From positions 310,001-374,000 of the forward strand of contig JALMLS010000322.1 of assembly GCA_038496445.1 (NCBI GenBank): a DNA stretch of 64,000 nt, given 5' to 3'. Position 1 is the first letter of the stretch. Every line of letters begins with the position of its first letter. The notes below the pieces were generated by a model. It was given only the letters and a program-made list of their open reading frames with translations. It was not told the DNA's origin and made no database searches. Shown piece after piece: positions 10,464 to 21,121 of the stretch. This DNA is from Trichosphaerium sp. ATCC 40318 (lineage: Eukaryota > Discosea > Flabellinia > Trichosidae). A program made the position numbers and the translations under genes.

Positions 10464-13400
10464 TTAAAATTCTAGATCATCATCCCAAAGAGATGATTTC
10501 TTAACTGGTGCCTTTTTCTTTTCTTGTGCAGCCCACATAAAATCGTCATCATCATCTGAATCAAAAAGAAAGCTTTTAACCTTCTTGATTGGTTTTGCCT
10601 ACAAAGAAATTAGAAATAACGTGCTCAAAGAAATGAACAAAAAACCGATAACCAAATCAGCAAATTTAGGCTTGGCTTTGGTGAGATTTTTTTCACAAAA
10701 TCACATAATTTTGTTGCCTACTAGAAAAAAAAAGGATAAATGGAGGTACCTCAATTGGTTCATCATCGTCACTATCAAAATCAAAAATTGAAACAGCTGA
10801 TTTCTTTGCTGGCTCTTGTGCTTTTGGTTCTTCTTTTTGTACCATACTCTGTGCTTTTGCTAACAAATCATCATTACTACTTGTCGCTCGCTTTATCTTT
10901 GGCTCTGGCTTTGATTCTGCCTTTGTTTCTGGCTTTGTTTCTGGCTTTGGCTCTGGATCTTTTGGTTTAGTAGGTTGAGGTGTAGGTGGAAGCGCAGAAG
11001 CACCACGTTTTGGTAAAGGACGAGAAGGAAGAGATCTTTTAACGCCTGGTCTTTTAACACCTTTTTTAGGTCCTCTCTTTCCTTTAACTGGGCTTATTGT
11101 ACGCTTCTTTGGACCAGCAGCTCGTTTAGGTGGCGTAGCGCCACGTTTTGGTAAAGCAGGTCGCTTTCTCGGTTGTGGTTTTGGTTTAGGTTGGACTTTA
11201 GAATGAATAACAACAGGTGTGTCAATTGTTTTACCCAAAACAGTAACATGTACATAATAAGTACCATGTTCTGTAGGTGTGAATTCCATATCAAAAGTAC
11301 CATCTTCATTATCATATACTTCTGCTTCTAGCTTAGTATCACCAAACATGACAAACCCCTATTTGTTGCAAACTTAGTTACCACCAGACGTTTTTCCAAA
11401 AAGAAAGTGAAAAATACTTACAGAGATGTCTTCTGCTTCACAAGGCTCCTTTGGTGTTAAAGTGACTGGATTGTAATCGTCAAGCTTAAGGGTTCCAGGT
11501 GTCATGATGTCTCCAGTGATAGTGACAAATGAATACAATCCAGGAGTCTTTGCTGATGTTTCTTTGGCGGCTGCTTCTAGTCTTTTTGTTTCTGCTTCCT
11601 CCTTCATGCGGTTTTCTTCTGCTTGTCTTGCTTCTTCAGCAACTCTCGCTTGTTCAGCTACTCTTGCTGATTCAGCTTGTTTTGCTTCCTCAGCTTGTCT
11701 TGCTCGTTCAGCTACTCTTGCTGCTTCAGCTAGTCTTGCTTCCTCAGCTACTCTCGCCTCTTCAGCTAATCTTGCTTCCTCAGCTACTCTAGCTGCTTCA
11801 GCTAGTCTTGCTTCTTCAGCTACTCTTGCTGCTTCAGCTTGTTTTGCTTCCTCAGCGAGTCTTGCTATTTCCGCTACTCGCGATTCTTCGGCTTGTCTTG
11901 CTTCTTCAGCTTGTCTTGCTTCCTCAACAAGTCTTGCGTTTTCTGCTACTCTTGCTGCTTCAGCTTGGTTTGCTTCTTCTGCTCTTTCTTGTTCATCTCT
12001 TCTTTCTGCTTCCTCTTCAGCCACACGTTCAGTTTCGGCCTGTTCAGCAGCTTCAGCCTGTTCCTTAGCGAGTTCAGCTTCTAACCATTGTCTACGAGTC
12101 TCGTCAGCAATTTTGGCCTGTTCGGCAAGTCTGGCTTGCTTTGCTTCCTTCAAGATTCTCTGCCTTTCTAGTTCATCACTAGCTTCTTTATCTACGTTGT
12201 TTTCTATCATTTGTGCGTGAGGAAGTAGGGAAGCTTCTCTTTCTTTTTGTTGAGCGTCTAGAGCTGTATCCTGGTCAAATGTGCTAGCACGAAGCCTTGA
12301 CATTGCTAGTTGATGATTTTGACGCTCCATATCCTCTTCTACACTTGCTGTACTCTGTGAAGCTGCCTTGTAAGGTTCAACATCATCGTATGTCTTTGCA
12401 GCTGCAACAGGGACAGGAGTAGATTGTGTTGATGCCTGAGTATATTAGAAGAAAAGACAGAGTGTGAATGGTCCAAAAAAACACGTGCCTGTGAATTTTT
12501 AACATCTTCTAGTGTTGTGGTTAAAGCCTTGATTGTATCGCTTTGAGAAGACATCTGAGCTTTTAAAAATTCCATCGTGCTGGCAAGTGATTTGAGTAGC
12601 TAAAAAAATAAACGTTAAAAAACGAGCTAGGGTTAATATTGTCGCACTTCATCTTGTCCTTTGAGTTTATTATTAAGTTCCTCATTGTTTGCTTTCAGCT
12701 CTTGAACTTCTATAGCGTTTGTTTTTACTAGCATTGAGTCTGTATCAAGCTGTGATCTTCAACAAGTTGGTTAACATAAAATCTCGCGAAAATTGTTTTG
12801 CACAGTAAATTAACGTACTTGATGTCCTCTAGTTCTGGTAATGAACCACCTTTAGATTCTTCTATACTTACTGAACGTATATGAGATCTTACTAGAACCT
12901 TTAATGGGGTTGCATAATTTTGTTCTACTGACTCTTGAACCCCTAAAGAAAGAGTAAGAATGAAGAAACTGACAAGTAAAAAAATCGCGAAGCTTTGTGT
13001 GTTTTTCTGAATTAGGTTACGTACAATTAATTAAAGGCTTTGTATCCTTATCAATCTGTTGTGAAAGATCATATGCTTTTTTAGATTGTTCAACAGCATT
13101 ACTGTTACTCTCCTCTAAAGCTTCACAGCTTGATTTTATCAAACTTAACTCTTTTGTAAGGTCTGCTATTTTCTCTTCTAGCACTGCCTCACGTGCAGCT
13201 GCTTCTTCATATAACTTCTTTTCAGCTTCTATCTTTGCCTGTTCAGCTGCTATTTTAGCCTTAAAGCAAACCCATCAGCAACAATACCACAATTACCCTA
13301 AGAAAAATGACGCACATTCTCTTGTTTTATCCGCTCTTGTTCTGCTTCAAGTGCTTCTTTTTCTTGTTTTAATTGCTCTTCAGACGCCAATACTTCATTC

Positions 13401-16215
13401 TTTTGTTCTTCAAATGCAGTACCAAGTTCATCTTGTTTAGCAAGGAGAGCTTCATGATCAGCTTCAAATTCAGCTTTCTGCTTCAATACAGCTTCTTTAA
13501 CTTCTTCTGCTTTAGCATCAACTTTTTCTTGGTCTTGTAAGACTGCAGCTTCTTTCTCCGATACTTCAATCCTACAATGGTATTAGACGAATAGTACTGT
13601 ACTAAAAAAGTATGTTATACTTTTTCTGTTCCAAGTCTTCCTTGTCTGCAATAACAGCAAGTTTCTCGACCTTCAAAGCATCTTCTGAATCTTTCAAATC
13701 TTTTGATACAGATTCGAGAGTTTCTTGATCTTTCTGTAAAGTATCACGTTTGTCAGCTAAAAGTACACTTAGAAATCACGTGATAAGAATCAGTATGTGG
13801 GTTTTTTTACCTATCTCCTTTAGGGTTGCCTCGTTTTCACTGTGACGTCTTACTATTTCTTCTTGGTCTTCATCAACCTTTTGTCGTGATAGCTCTACTT
13901 CTTGCTCTTTTTTATTAAGTTCTTGAGTGAAACGAGCCTTTTCAGCGTCAAGTGCTTCTTGTAGTTTCTTCATTTTAGCTGCCTACAGTACACTAGTTTA
14001 GCAATATAACTAACACTGAAACGAACCTGTTCACTGGCGAATTGCTCTTTTTCTGCTAACAAAGTATTCTTTGCTTCTTCAAGTTCTTTGGCTGCTTCAT
14101 CGAGTTTTCTCTGATGTTCTTTTTCCATCTCTTCTTGTTTTGCACGTAAGGATTGTTTAGATTCTTCGAGCTCCTTAGCAGCTGCATCAAGTTTTTGTTG
14201 ATGCTCTTGACGCAGAGATTCTTTAAAGGCTTCAATTGCATCTTTTTCAGCCCTTTTTAGGAAGCAATTAATAAAAAATTGAACGTGTCAAAAGTATTTC
14301 CATACTGAATTTTGGCTTCAGCTTCAGCTGCTAGTGTCGCCTTATGTTTCGCAAGTATTGCCTCGTTTTCAATACGAAGCTCTTCTCTTAATCTCTCAGT
14401 CTCGGCAACCATTTGACTTGTGTCATTTACATCCTTAGACAAGAAGATAAGCACTTATTTTGAAGGTACAAGAATAATTTTGCTTACTGGTTTTGCTTGC
14501 TCGTTAAAGATTTGTTCGTTTTGTTTTTGATCAAGCCATATCTGCCTAGAGTTTTCTAGATCCTTTTTATCCTTATCCAACTAAAATAATACAAGTCTTA
14601 GAAGAGAAACTCAAAGAAGAAACAAAAACCAACAGGCTTACTTTTTCTCGCATTTTTTTTATCTTCTCTTGCTCTTGCATGAGCTCTTTGAGTTTTCTTT
14701 GGACCTCTGCTTGAGATTCCTCTTCAGCCAAAATATTAGCAACTTCTTTTTCTCTATTACTGGTAACAGGAGCCACCACAGGAGCAACTGCTGACTAGTA
14801 AGGAAAACACGAATAAAAATATATAGAAAAAACTTACCAACAGGATCTTTTTGTGCCACTGGTGTTGAAACTGGTTCTATTAATGCATCCTTCTCAGGGG
14901 CCATAGCAGCAGTATTTCCGAACACTCTTGGGGATTTTATAGGTGATGTGTCTATTTTCTCAGTCGAAATTGGCTTTTCTTCGACAGGTTTCTTTTTCTT
15001 TGGCGGAGAAGTGCTATTCGTTTTGCGAAGTTTCGCCAACTGTGCTTTTGGATCGAAGCCACCAAACATGCCAGGCATTTTAACAGCACCTGCGACGCGT
15101 CTTGGTGGAGCACTTGAGCTCAATGGTGCAGACTTAAAGCCATATTAAAAACAATAAAAATTATTGTAAGACTGCACCTGAGCACGAGACATAACTGGTT
15201 GCGATTTTCCAGCAGCAGCGCTGTCAGGCTTTGTTTCAATATTATCAAATAAATGTCTTGAAGACGGGCGACGTTGTCCTTACGCATAGAGTTAAAAAGT
15301 ACCAACAGTACACGTGTCAAATAATCTTTTTTGCAAAAAAATACAGAAAAAGTTCTTACAAAACTAAGAACTGCAAAGTCGTTTTAGAAATAGCTTGTTT
15401 GCGAGAACATACCTTTACGCCTTGGTCGTGACCGTGTTACATTAGATAACCGATTAGCAGTTGACTGAGGTAAACCTCCTGACCACGTGTTCCTTTTTTC
15501 ATCACGCGCAGTTACTTTTTTAATACTCTTAGCACCTAATCCTTCTCTGGCCAATAAACCAGCAAGGCTAGATGAGAAGTTGCCATCACTTTTTGTTCGT
15601 CGATGAGTGGAGAAGAATTTTCTCAAGCTAGCGAAATAATGTTACATTTGGACGTCACGAGGGATGGTTTTTTTATGAACCACATAGCACGTGAGAGAGT
15701 AAAAACAGAGGCAAATTGAGCTTTTTATTTTCGAAATAGCGAAAAGTTTTTTTGACATTTATGGTCGTACGTGATGAGCTGAACGATAATAGATCTTTTT
15801 TCTGGGTATTCAGCAATATCTTCCGCCTCTAGAAGTGGTTCAATCCCAATTTCTGCTAATGTTGTAAACGCAAGTTCCAGGTTGCCTAGATGCAAGTTAA
15901 CAAGGATGTTTTATGCGTTTTATGTGTACTTTGCCCATTTTCAGGTGCTAAAGCTTTAATATCGAGTTTGTCAGGATAGTGATGTGCCACGAGAGCGCAA
16001 AACGCGAGGCTAGATGTATTAAGCGTTTTTGTAAATCAGAATTTTCGTACCCGTTTTGCCATGATGATGTAAAGTTTGTTACCTGACGTAAAGTTACGTA
16101 TATTTATGATTGCAAAACGTCGTACATGAACACCATCATACCGATTACATATTTGTTTACACCACGCCAACAACTCGGCCATTGCCTCCTTTGGGGAGGA
16201 GTTAGAGCGTCTCAT
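10464..16215 (-). CDS. Calponin-homology / coiled-coil / filamin-repeat actin-binding protein
   Basis: ATG at 16215 (MRRSNSSPKEAMAELLAWCK) starts a single CH domain spread over four exons: AWCKQICNRYDGVH, VTNFTSSWQNGLAFCALVAHHY, LDIKALAPEN, IAEYPEKRSI. A basic Ser-rich linker (15384-15640) and a segment with QLAKLRKT, reminiscent of a WH2 motif, come next. A very long coiled coil runs from about 14.8 to 11.4 kb; the last exon alone has many copies of an 8-9 residue EEARLAEAARVA-type repeat. Then one filamin-type Ig repeat (GLYSFVTITGDI ... DNEDGTFDMEFTPTEHGTY), a Pro/Lys-rich linker, and acidic motifs (FDFDSDDDEP, LFDSDDDDDF, LWDDDLEF). CH and filamin modules bind or organise actin; the coiled coil suggests a long dimer. 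About 1,300-1,500 residues after splicing some 15 introns. A lone CH plus a C-terminal filamin repeat is not standard filamin. Confidence 0.8.
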
Positions 16216-16477
16216 ACTGGACGCATCAAAAGTAAACGAAATTGAAAACAATTGACAACTTAAACTAAATTTATTTGGAAGCTAGCAAATACAGATCGCC
16301 ACTACAACGCGTAAAGTATGCCTCAGAGTATTCAATTTATTATGTGTCACTTTTGTAATTTTTCGCAAGTTAGTGCCACTGATGCACTGCTTGGTACGTA
16401 GGTTTAGTGTAGCGTAGCTAGGCGGCACCAAATTAGCCTTGCTTAAAATGTATAAGTCATAAAACCATTTGAACGCA
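16216..16477. promoter_or_regulatory. Bidirectional promoter region
   Basis: 262 bp separate the start codons of the CH/filamin gene (minus) and the basic protein gene at 16478 (plus). No defined element can be picked out beyond AT-rich stretches; the role follows only from the head-to-head layout. Confidence 0.35.
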
Positions 16478-17225
16478 ATGACCACCATTATCAAAGGTGT
16501 GCGCGCTTTCAAACCACCTCCACACCTGAGCGGTGCTGTAGCAGTAGTATTGCAGCGTGGGCACTCATTTACCGTTGGAAGACGCGGTTGGGCTGAACGA
16601 CACGGTAGAATACGCTTCCAGCAGAAAAAAGACGGTACTTTTGTCCCACCAGCCAGAAAGGACCCAACACAAGCTCCTGTAAAGATAAAGAAGTTCCAGA
16701 GACCTAACGCACCAGGTTTAAAGAACAAACTCAAGAGGTAAATCCATTTTCGCTTGCAAGTCATTGAAATACGCTTAGATATGATACTGCTGTACAAACG
16801 CTTAAAACTACAGGTGTTATTACAACAAAGAAATTAAAAGTTTCGCAGGTGCGTATTTGAGCTCATTTACGCTTCAATTCATCATATTGTAGCAAAAAGA
16901 AGATGCTAAGCATGTATACGGTGGTACTATGTGGTTCTACGATCAAGACAAATACATGTATAATCCATTCGAGAAATTAAAACAAGAAGAGCACCAACGC
17001 AAATTTTCGCTATACGGACAAGTACGCCAACAAAACAATTTCACAAAAAACCTTCCAGAGAGTCGCTAACTTGCCTCGTTTTAGACTCTGATTGCTCGAG
17101 AGGCTATTGATAGACACAACGGTATCGTTACACCTAAGCCATGGGAAAAACCTGCAACCAAGCAAAAAGGCAAGAAACAAAAGAAGCAAAAGAAACCTAA
17201 ACAACCAAAGCAACAAAAACCATAA
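16478..17225 (+). CDS. Basic protein, possibly ribosome- or RNA-associated
   Basis: ATG at 16478 opens MTTIIKGVRAFKPPPHLSGA. Three introns (donors at about 16738, 16850 and 17021) connect in-phase exons; TAA at 17223-17225. The roughly 200-residue product is highly basic: a segment with GRRGWAERHGRIRFQQ, then GTMWFYDQDKYMYNPFEKL, and a Lys/Gln tail (KQKGKKQKKQKKPKQ). I do not recognise the family. Small, basic, soluble composition would suit a mitochondrial ribosomal or RNA-binding protein, but no signature motif proves it. The opposite-strand frame at 16282-16797 is a shadow of exon 1. Confidence 0.65.
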
Positions 17226-17453
17226 AAAAGTTGCTGATGATACACCTATCACTATTTTAACGCGTTGAAATCGTTCAACAAGGAGTTATGTACAAAAAAA
17301 AATAAAACCGACATTCAAAGTGCGTTGGCATCCATACGTCCTACTTCATGAGAGTACATTATGGCAGGGTGCACGAATTTACTACATTTACACGACTTGA
17401 AGGGATAGATATGGAAACAAAGTTGGCTTTAGGAGTGAAATCTGGTTGTTTTT

Positions 17454-19141
17454 TTATTCAATCGCAATTGTTGATGATTTCATTTTAGAAGCATGGCTTG
17501 ACAGCACAGGACATGTTTTTGGATCACCTGGCGGCTTTGGACCAGATGTACTTTCTGGGCAGTATACAGCATATCCATCGTAGTTCGGTACCCATCCGTT
17601 GTTGCCTCCGCCGTCTGATTTGCCTGAAATCATCCAGAAGTTGTCACCTATTAATTATTTTATGCATGTGATGATCATATGTCACTTACCGTTCATGCCA
17701 GAAGAATACACAGCATCAGTCCATGTAGTATATACTTGGTCTTGGTTATTCTTATAGCCATACTCGCCAAGGACGACTGGCTTTCCTAACAAGAAAATAA
17801 GCTGGTTTTTTTTAAAGACTAAAGCTGTTGTTGCTTACCAATAATATTGTGAGCCATGTGCGTGTGATTTTTAATATAATCAGTTGCCCAATCAACGTTC
17901 TTACCCCACTGATCAGGGTATCTTCAATGAAATTAATATAAGAGATAAAGCTACGAAGCAAACTAATTACGTACAAGTGAAGACTCATATAATCAATATT
18001 TTTCGTTTGTGTGAATTTCATCGAATCAACACCATAGTAGCAATCACAAGTTACGTCTGGACATGTCTGGTAACGTTCACATAGGAAACCTTCATCTCCA
18101 GTTGCGACCATGTGGTTCTTGTCTACTGACTTGATGTAGGTACTCATTGCCTGCAATAAGAATTAAATGGGAAACGTAATCGGCGTTGAAAGCTTCGTAC
18201 ATCAACCCATCCTAATATCTTCCATGCTGAAGGATCTTTCCCATATACAGCGTAGTTAAGCGTACAATTATTCGAAGTTGGGAAACTTCCTGTTCCTTGA
18301 CATCGAGGTTCGTTCGCAAGTTCCCAAGCAAAGATTGTTGGATCATTCATATATTGTACACCAGAAATTGTGTTTTTTCTGGTAGCCAAGTGTTTGAAGT
18401 AGTCCTGATACCATTGGCGAATAGTAGAATCTTGATAGAAATCATCGTGGTACCCTTAAAGTTTACCAGTTAATCACAAACCGAAAACGCGATTTGCTAA
18501 CCTGAGAAGCTCGAATCCTGCCATTTGCGCCATTGAACATATTGATCCATTCCTCCAAAATCAGACCAATTATTTGTCAATGTAAGGAGTACACGTAAGC
18601 CCAAAGAACCTGCCTTGGCTATAGCGTAATCCAGGTTGATTAGGTTGGTGTCATTATACGCTGGTTGCTCTAAAACAGTTTAACCAAAACAGAAGAAAAA
18701 GAGTAAAAAAAGGATAAGTAAGGTGGAATGTTTGCTGAAGTGTCATTCTATTTACTTACTGTTCACATCGTCCCAATACTGAAAATAATATCCGTCCTTG
18801 ATAGGGCCATTATGGTCAACACTTCCAGAACCATCTTGGTGACCAATGTCAATAAAACCCCACATTCGTATGACTTGAAAGTTTTCCCTGTCACGTGCGT
18901 TAATAGTGTAATGTAGGAAGTTTTAAAGTTAAATGCACCTCGCGGCAGTAGTTAATACGTCATCTACCATAAAATGATCCGAATACTCAAGGTAGTAGCA
19001 GTTAGTGCCAGCAAAACGAAATTTATCGCCATTTACTACAAAATCGGTACCAACAGCTTTTACAAAGCCTGTAGTTTGTGCAGCTTTTATAAATACAAGC
19101 GATGATATCAAACAAACTATGAGGAGGTTCTTGCTTCGCAT
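17454..19141 (-). CDS. Secreted GH5 endo-beta-1,4-mannanase
   Basis: ATG at 19141 gives a signal peptide (MRSKNLLIVCLISSLVFIKA). The barrel then reads FRFAGTNCYYLEYSD, FQVIRMWGFIDIG, GLRVLLTLTNNWSDFGG, FAWELANEPRC, NHMVATGDEGF and PVVLGEYGYKNN, ending near the TAA at 17454. ELANEP carries the acid/base Glu and GEYG the nucleophile Glu of clan GH-A. The RMWGF and NNWSDFGG motifs are those of GH5 mannanases of the fungal/animal type (subfamily 7). It would hydrolyse internal beta-1,4 mannosidic bonds outside the cell. At least seven short introns interrupt the gene. All catalytic motifs are present, so it is probably functional. It implies a plant- or algal-polysaccharide diet, or remodelling of a mannan wall. 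Confidence 0.9.
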
Positions 19142-19755
19142 TTCTTTATCTCAATCAAAATGAGATGTACAAAAAAGGAGACAATTTTCATGCCTTAGCC
19201 AGATGTGGATATTGATGCGCAAGAATGTCCTAAAAGCAAATCGCTATGTTTAGCTTCAGAGCCTGGTGTACACTGAAAATGTACAACAATTGGTTATATA
19301 AATGTGAATAGTGATGAGGAATGACCCTTAAAAACTGGACTGCATGCGATGGAAAATCATTCTTAAACAGGTAATGTTCATATCCACAGTACGTTGGACA
19401 GATCTTCTAGGTTGTCCAACTTTTGACAAACTGTCAGTCCCTTCTCAGAGTCACATGCTGGAGATTGCGTAATCCGGTGAACAGGACGCACAGTCGGATT
19501 GGAAAGACCCCGTTTGACGTACCAAAAAAACTCCAACTAAAGCCGGAACACATCTGTTGATCGCATTATAACGCACTGGAATAAAGTAGAGTACATTTTT
19601 TGTACGCTCGTTTAAAGTACATTAAGTTTGACCTAAAACGGCGAGTTTTTTTCCTGTTTTTTTATTCTTTTTCTATTTCATGACACGTGAAAAACCTTTG
19701 TGAGGCGAACTCTTTTGTTTCCTCGTTATTTCTTTTGTCCTTGCCCATATGTTGC
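19142..19755. other. Intergenic, no gene recognised
   Basis: About 610 bp upstream of the mannanase. No open frame with supporting motifs. The 3' half is T-rich and runs into an LRR relic. Confidence 0.5.
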
Positions 19756-20250
19756 CGTAGATGATGATGGTCTTAAATTTCTCGCTGGTGTTCATACTTT
19801 ATAGTTGTACAATGCAAAACGTGTTACAGATGAAGGTATCAAATCTTTAGTACAATAGATCTATCGCGCACGTTTGTAACTGATGATGGTATCGCAATAG
19901 AAGGTGTTCACTCTATTACGTTGGATCACACGTGTTACCGATAGAGGCCTTGAATCACTTAAGTCAGCAAATACTGTAAGTCCAGTTTGAAGGTTATAAT
20001 CAATACAGGTGTACCTCTTTTTTCTACTACTGACGAAACTTTATTTCTCATCCAATTTAGGTATCTCTCGCTGGTAATAATGCTATTACAGATAAAGGAG
20101 TACGTCACCTCCGTAGTACATCATCTGTATCTTCAAACAAATTATCACATTACAGATGATAGTATTAAAAGGCTGACAAACCTTCGTTCTCTCACTCGAG
20201 AATATTCCAGGTGTAACAGTGATGCTTGTGTAGCATTTTTACCTTAACTA
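19756..20250 (+). pseudogene. Decayed F-box/LRR gene fragment
   Basis: Pieces of the same 21-residue LRR seen in the 53-57 kb genes can be read across shifting frames: DDDGLKFLAGVHTL followed by a stop, RVTDEGIKSL then a stop, TIDLSRTFVTDDGI, EGVHSITLDHT, RVTDRGLESLKSANT, LAGNNAITDKGVRHL and ITDDSIKRLTNLRSLT. Several stops and at least three frame changes make it non-coding. It is a fossil of the local F-box/LRR family, with neither the N-terminal helical region nor the F-box seen here. Confidence 0.75.
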
Positions 20251-20251
20251 T

Positions 20252-21121
20252 AAACGGTTTTATGCGGTATGGTATTTCTACTGATCTTGTTAAAAAGATG
20301 TTATCCTGTCTGCCTTTAAAGGTAATGTAGTGAAAAACTAGTGTAACGCTCTGTACGAAACATGTACCTTAATAAATAGTTACCTATCAAACCAATGTAC
20401 CCTTACAAAAAGAAGAGAAGAATAAACTTATCCTGAATAATGATGCGGACACTTCAAGAGTTGACTCAGTCAATATCCTCCTTTTCAAATACATCTACAA
20501 GTCTTACATGCAGATAAATATACTCGCTGTTGCTTAGCTAGAGCCATTAAAGACTGAAGGCCTTCCTCTAAAGATCTCCGTTCTTTTGGAGGCATTTTGT
20601 ACTACATTTTTGCAGAAAACAGCACACATTTTTTGTCAATCGTGGTCTAATCAATTTCGCGAAAGTAGTAAAACCCTTTAAGTTTTAATGGGTATTCACT
20701 TAATCGGTCAATAATCAGGCCGCCATACCCCACCCGACAACTCTTATGGAACCTCATTCGCGAGATGTATGCCATAAAGCCAAGAGAAAGTGCAGGTATA
20801 TTTAGCAAGCGTCTCGATTAAAAATATCACGTGATAAACACACTGCTTGTTTTTTGACTGCCATCCTTAGAGATATCCCTTTCGCTGTAATATTCCTGAT
20901 TTTGGTGATTGCTGTAGCAGTGTCAGGTATACTAGGTCTTAGAGATCTCACAAGCACGTCTATATGCGGTTTTATAGTACGCAATACTCTCACTGATTGT
21001 TTTTCTTTTCTTTTTTTTACCACCAATTTCTACAGTCGCTTCTTTGGGTTTACCGTTTTGCCTTTTTGCAGGGTTTTAATTTTATCGTGCCCGAAACCCA
21101 CAAATAAGTTATTTTAAAGCT
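20252..21121. other. Uncertain region with possible small minus-strand exons
   Basis: On the minus strand, ATG at 20595 opens MPPKERRSLEEGLQSLMALA before a possible GTAAGA donor. Around 20.83-21.09 kb a basic stretch reads GGKKKKRKTISESIAYYKTA and could continue into YYSERDISKDGSQKTSSVFI only through a 21-nt intron. I could not join these into one gene. A histone H2B assignment was considered and dropped. It may hold one small basic protein gene. Confidence 0.3.

Noticed and set aside
11504-12220. 238-residue plus-strand open frame rich in Ala/Ser
   Set aside because: It is the reverse shadow of the coiled-coil repeat exon of the CH/filamin gene; composition mirrors the repeat codons.
16282-16797. 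171-residue minus-strand open frame
   Set aside because: Overlaps exon 1 of the basic-protein gene on the plus strand, has no motif, and would fill the bidirectional promoter.
20800-21117. Histone H2B-like gene
   Set aside because: KKKKRKTISES and a PDT motif suggested H2B, but they lie in different frames and the histone-fold helices do not follow.
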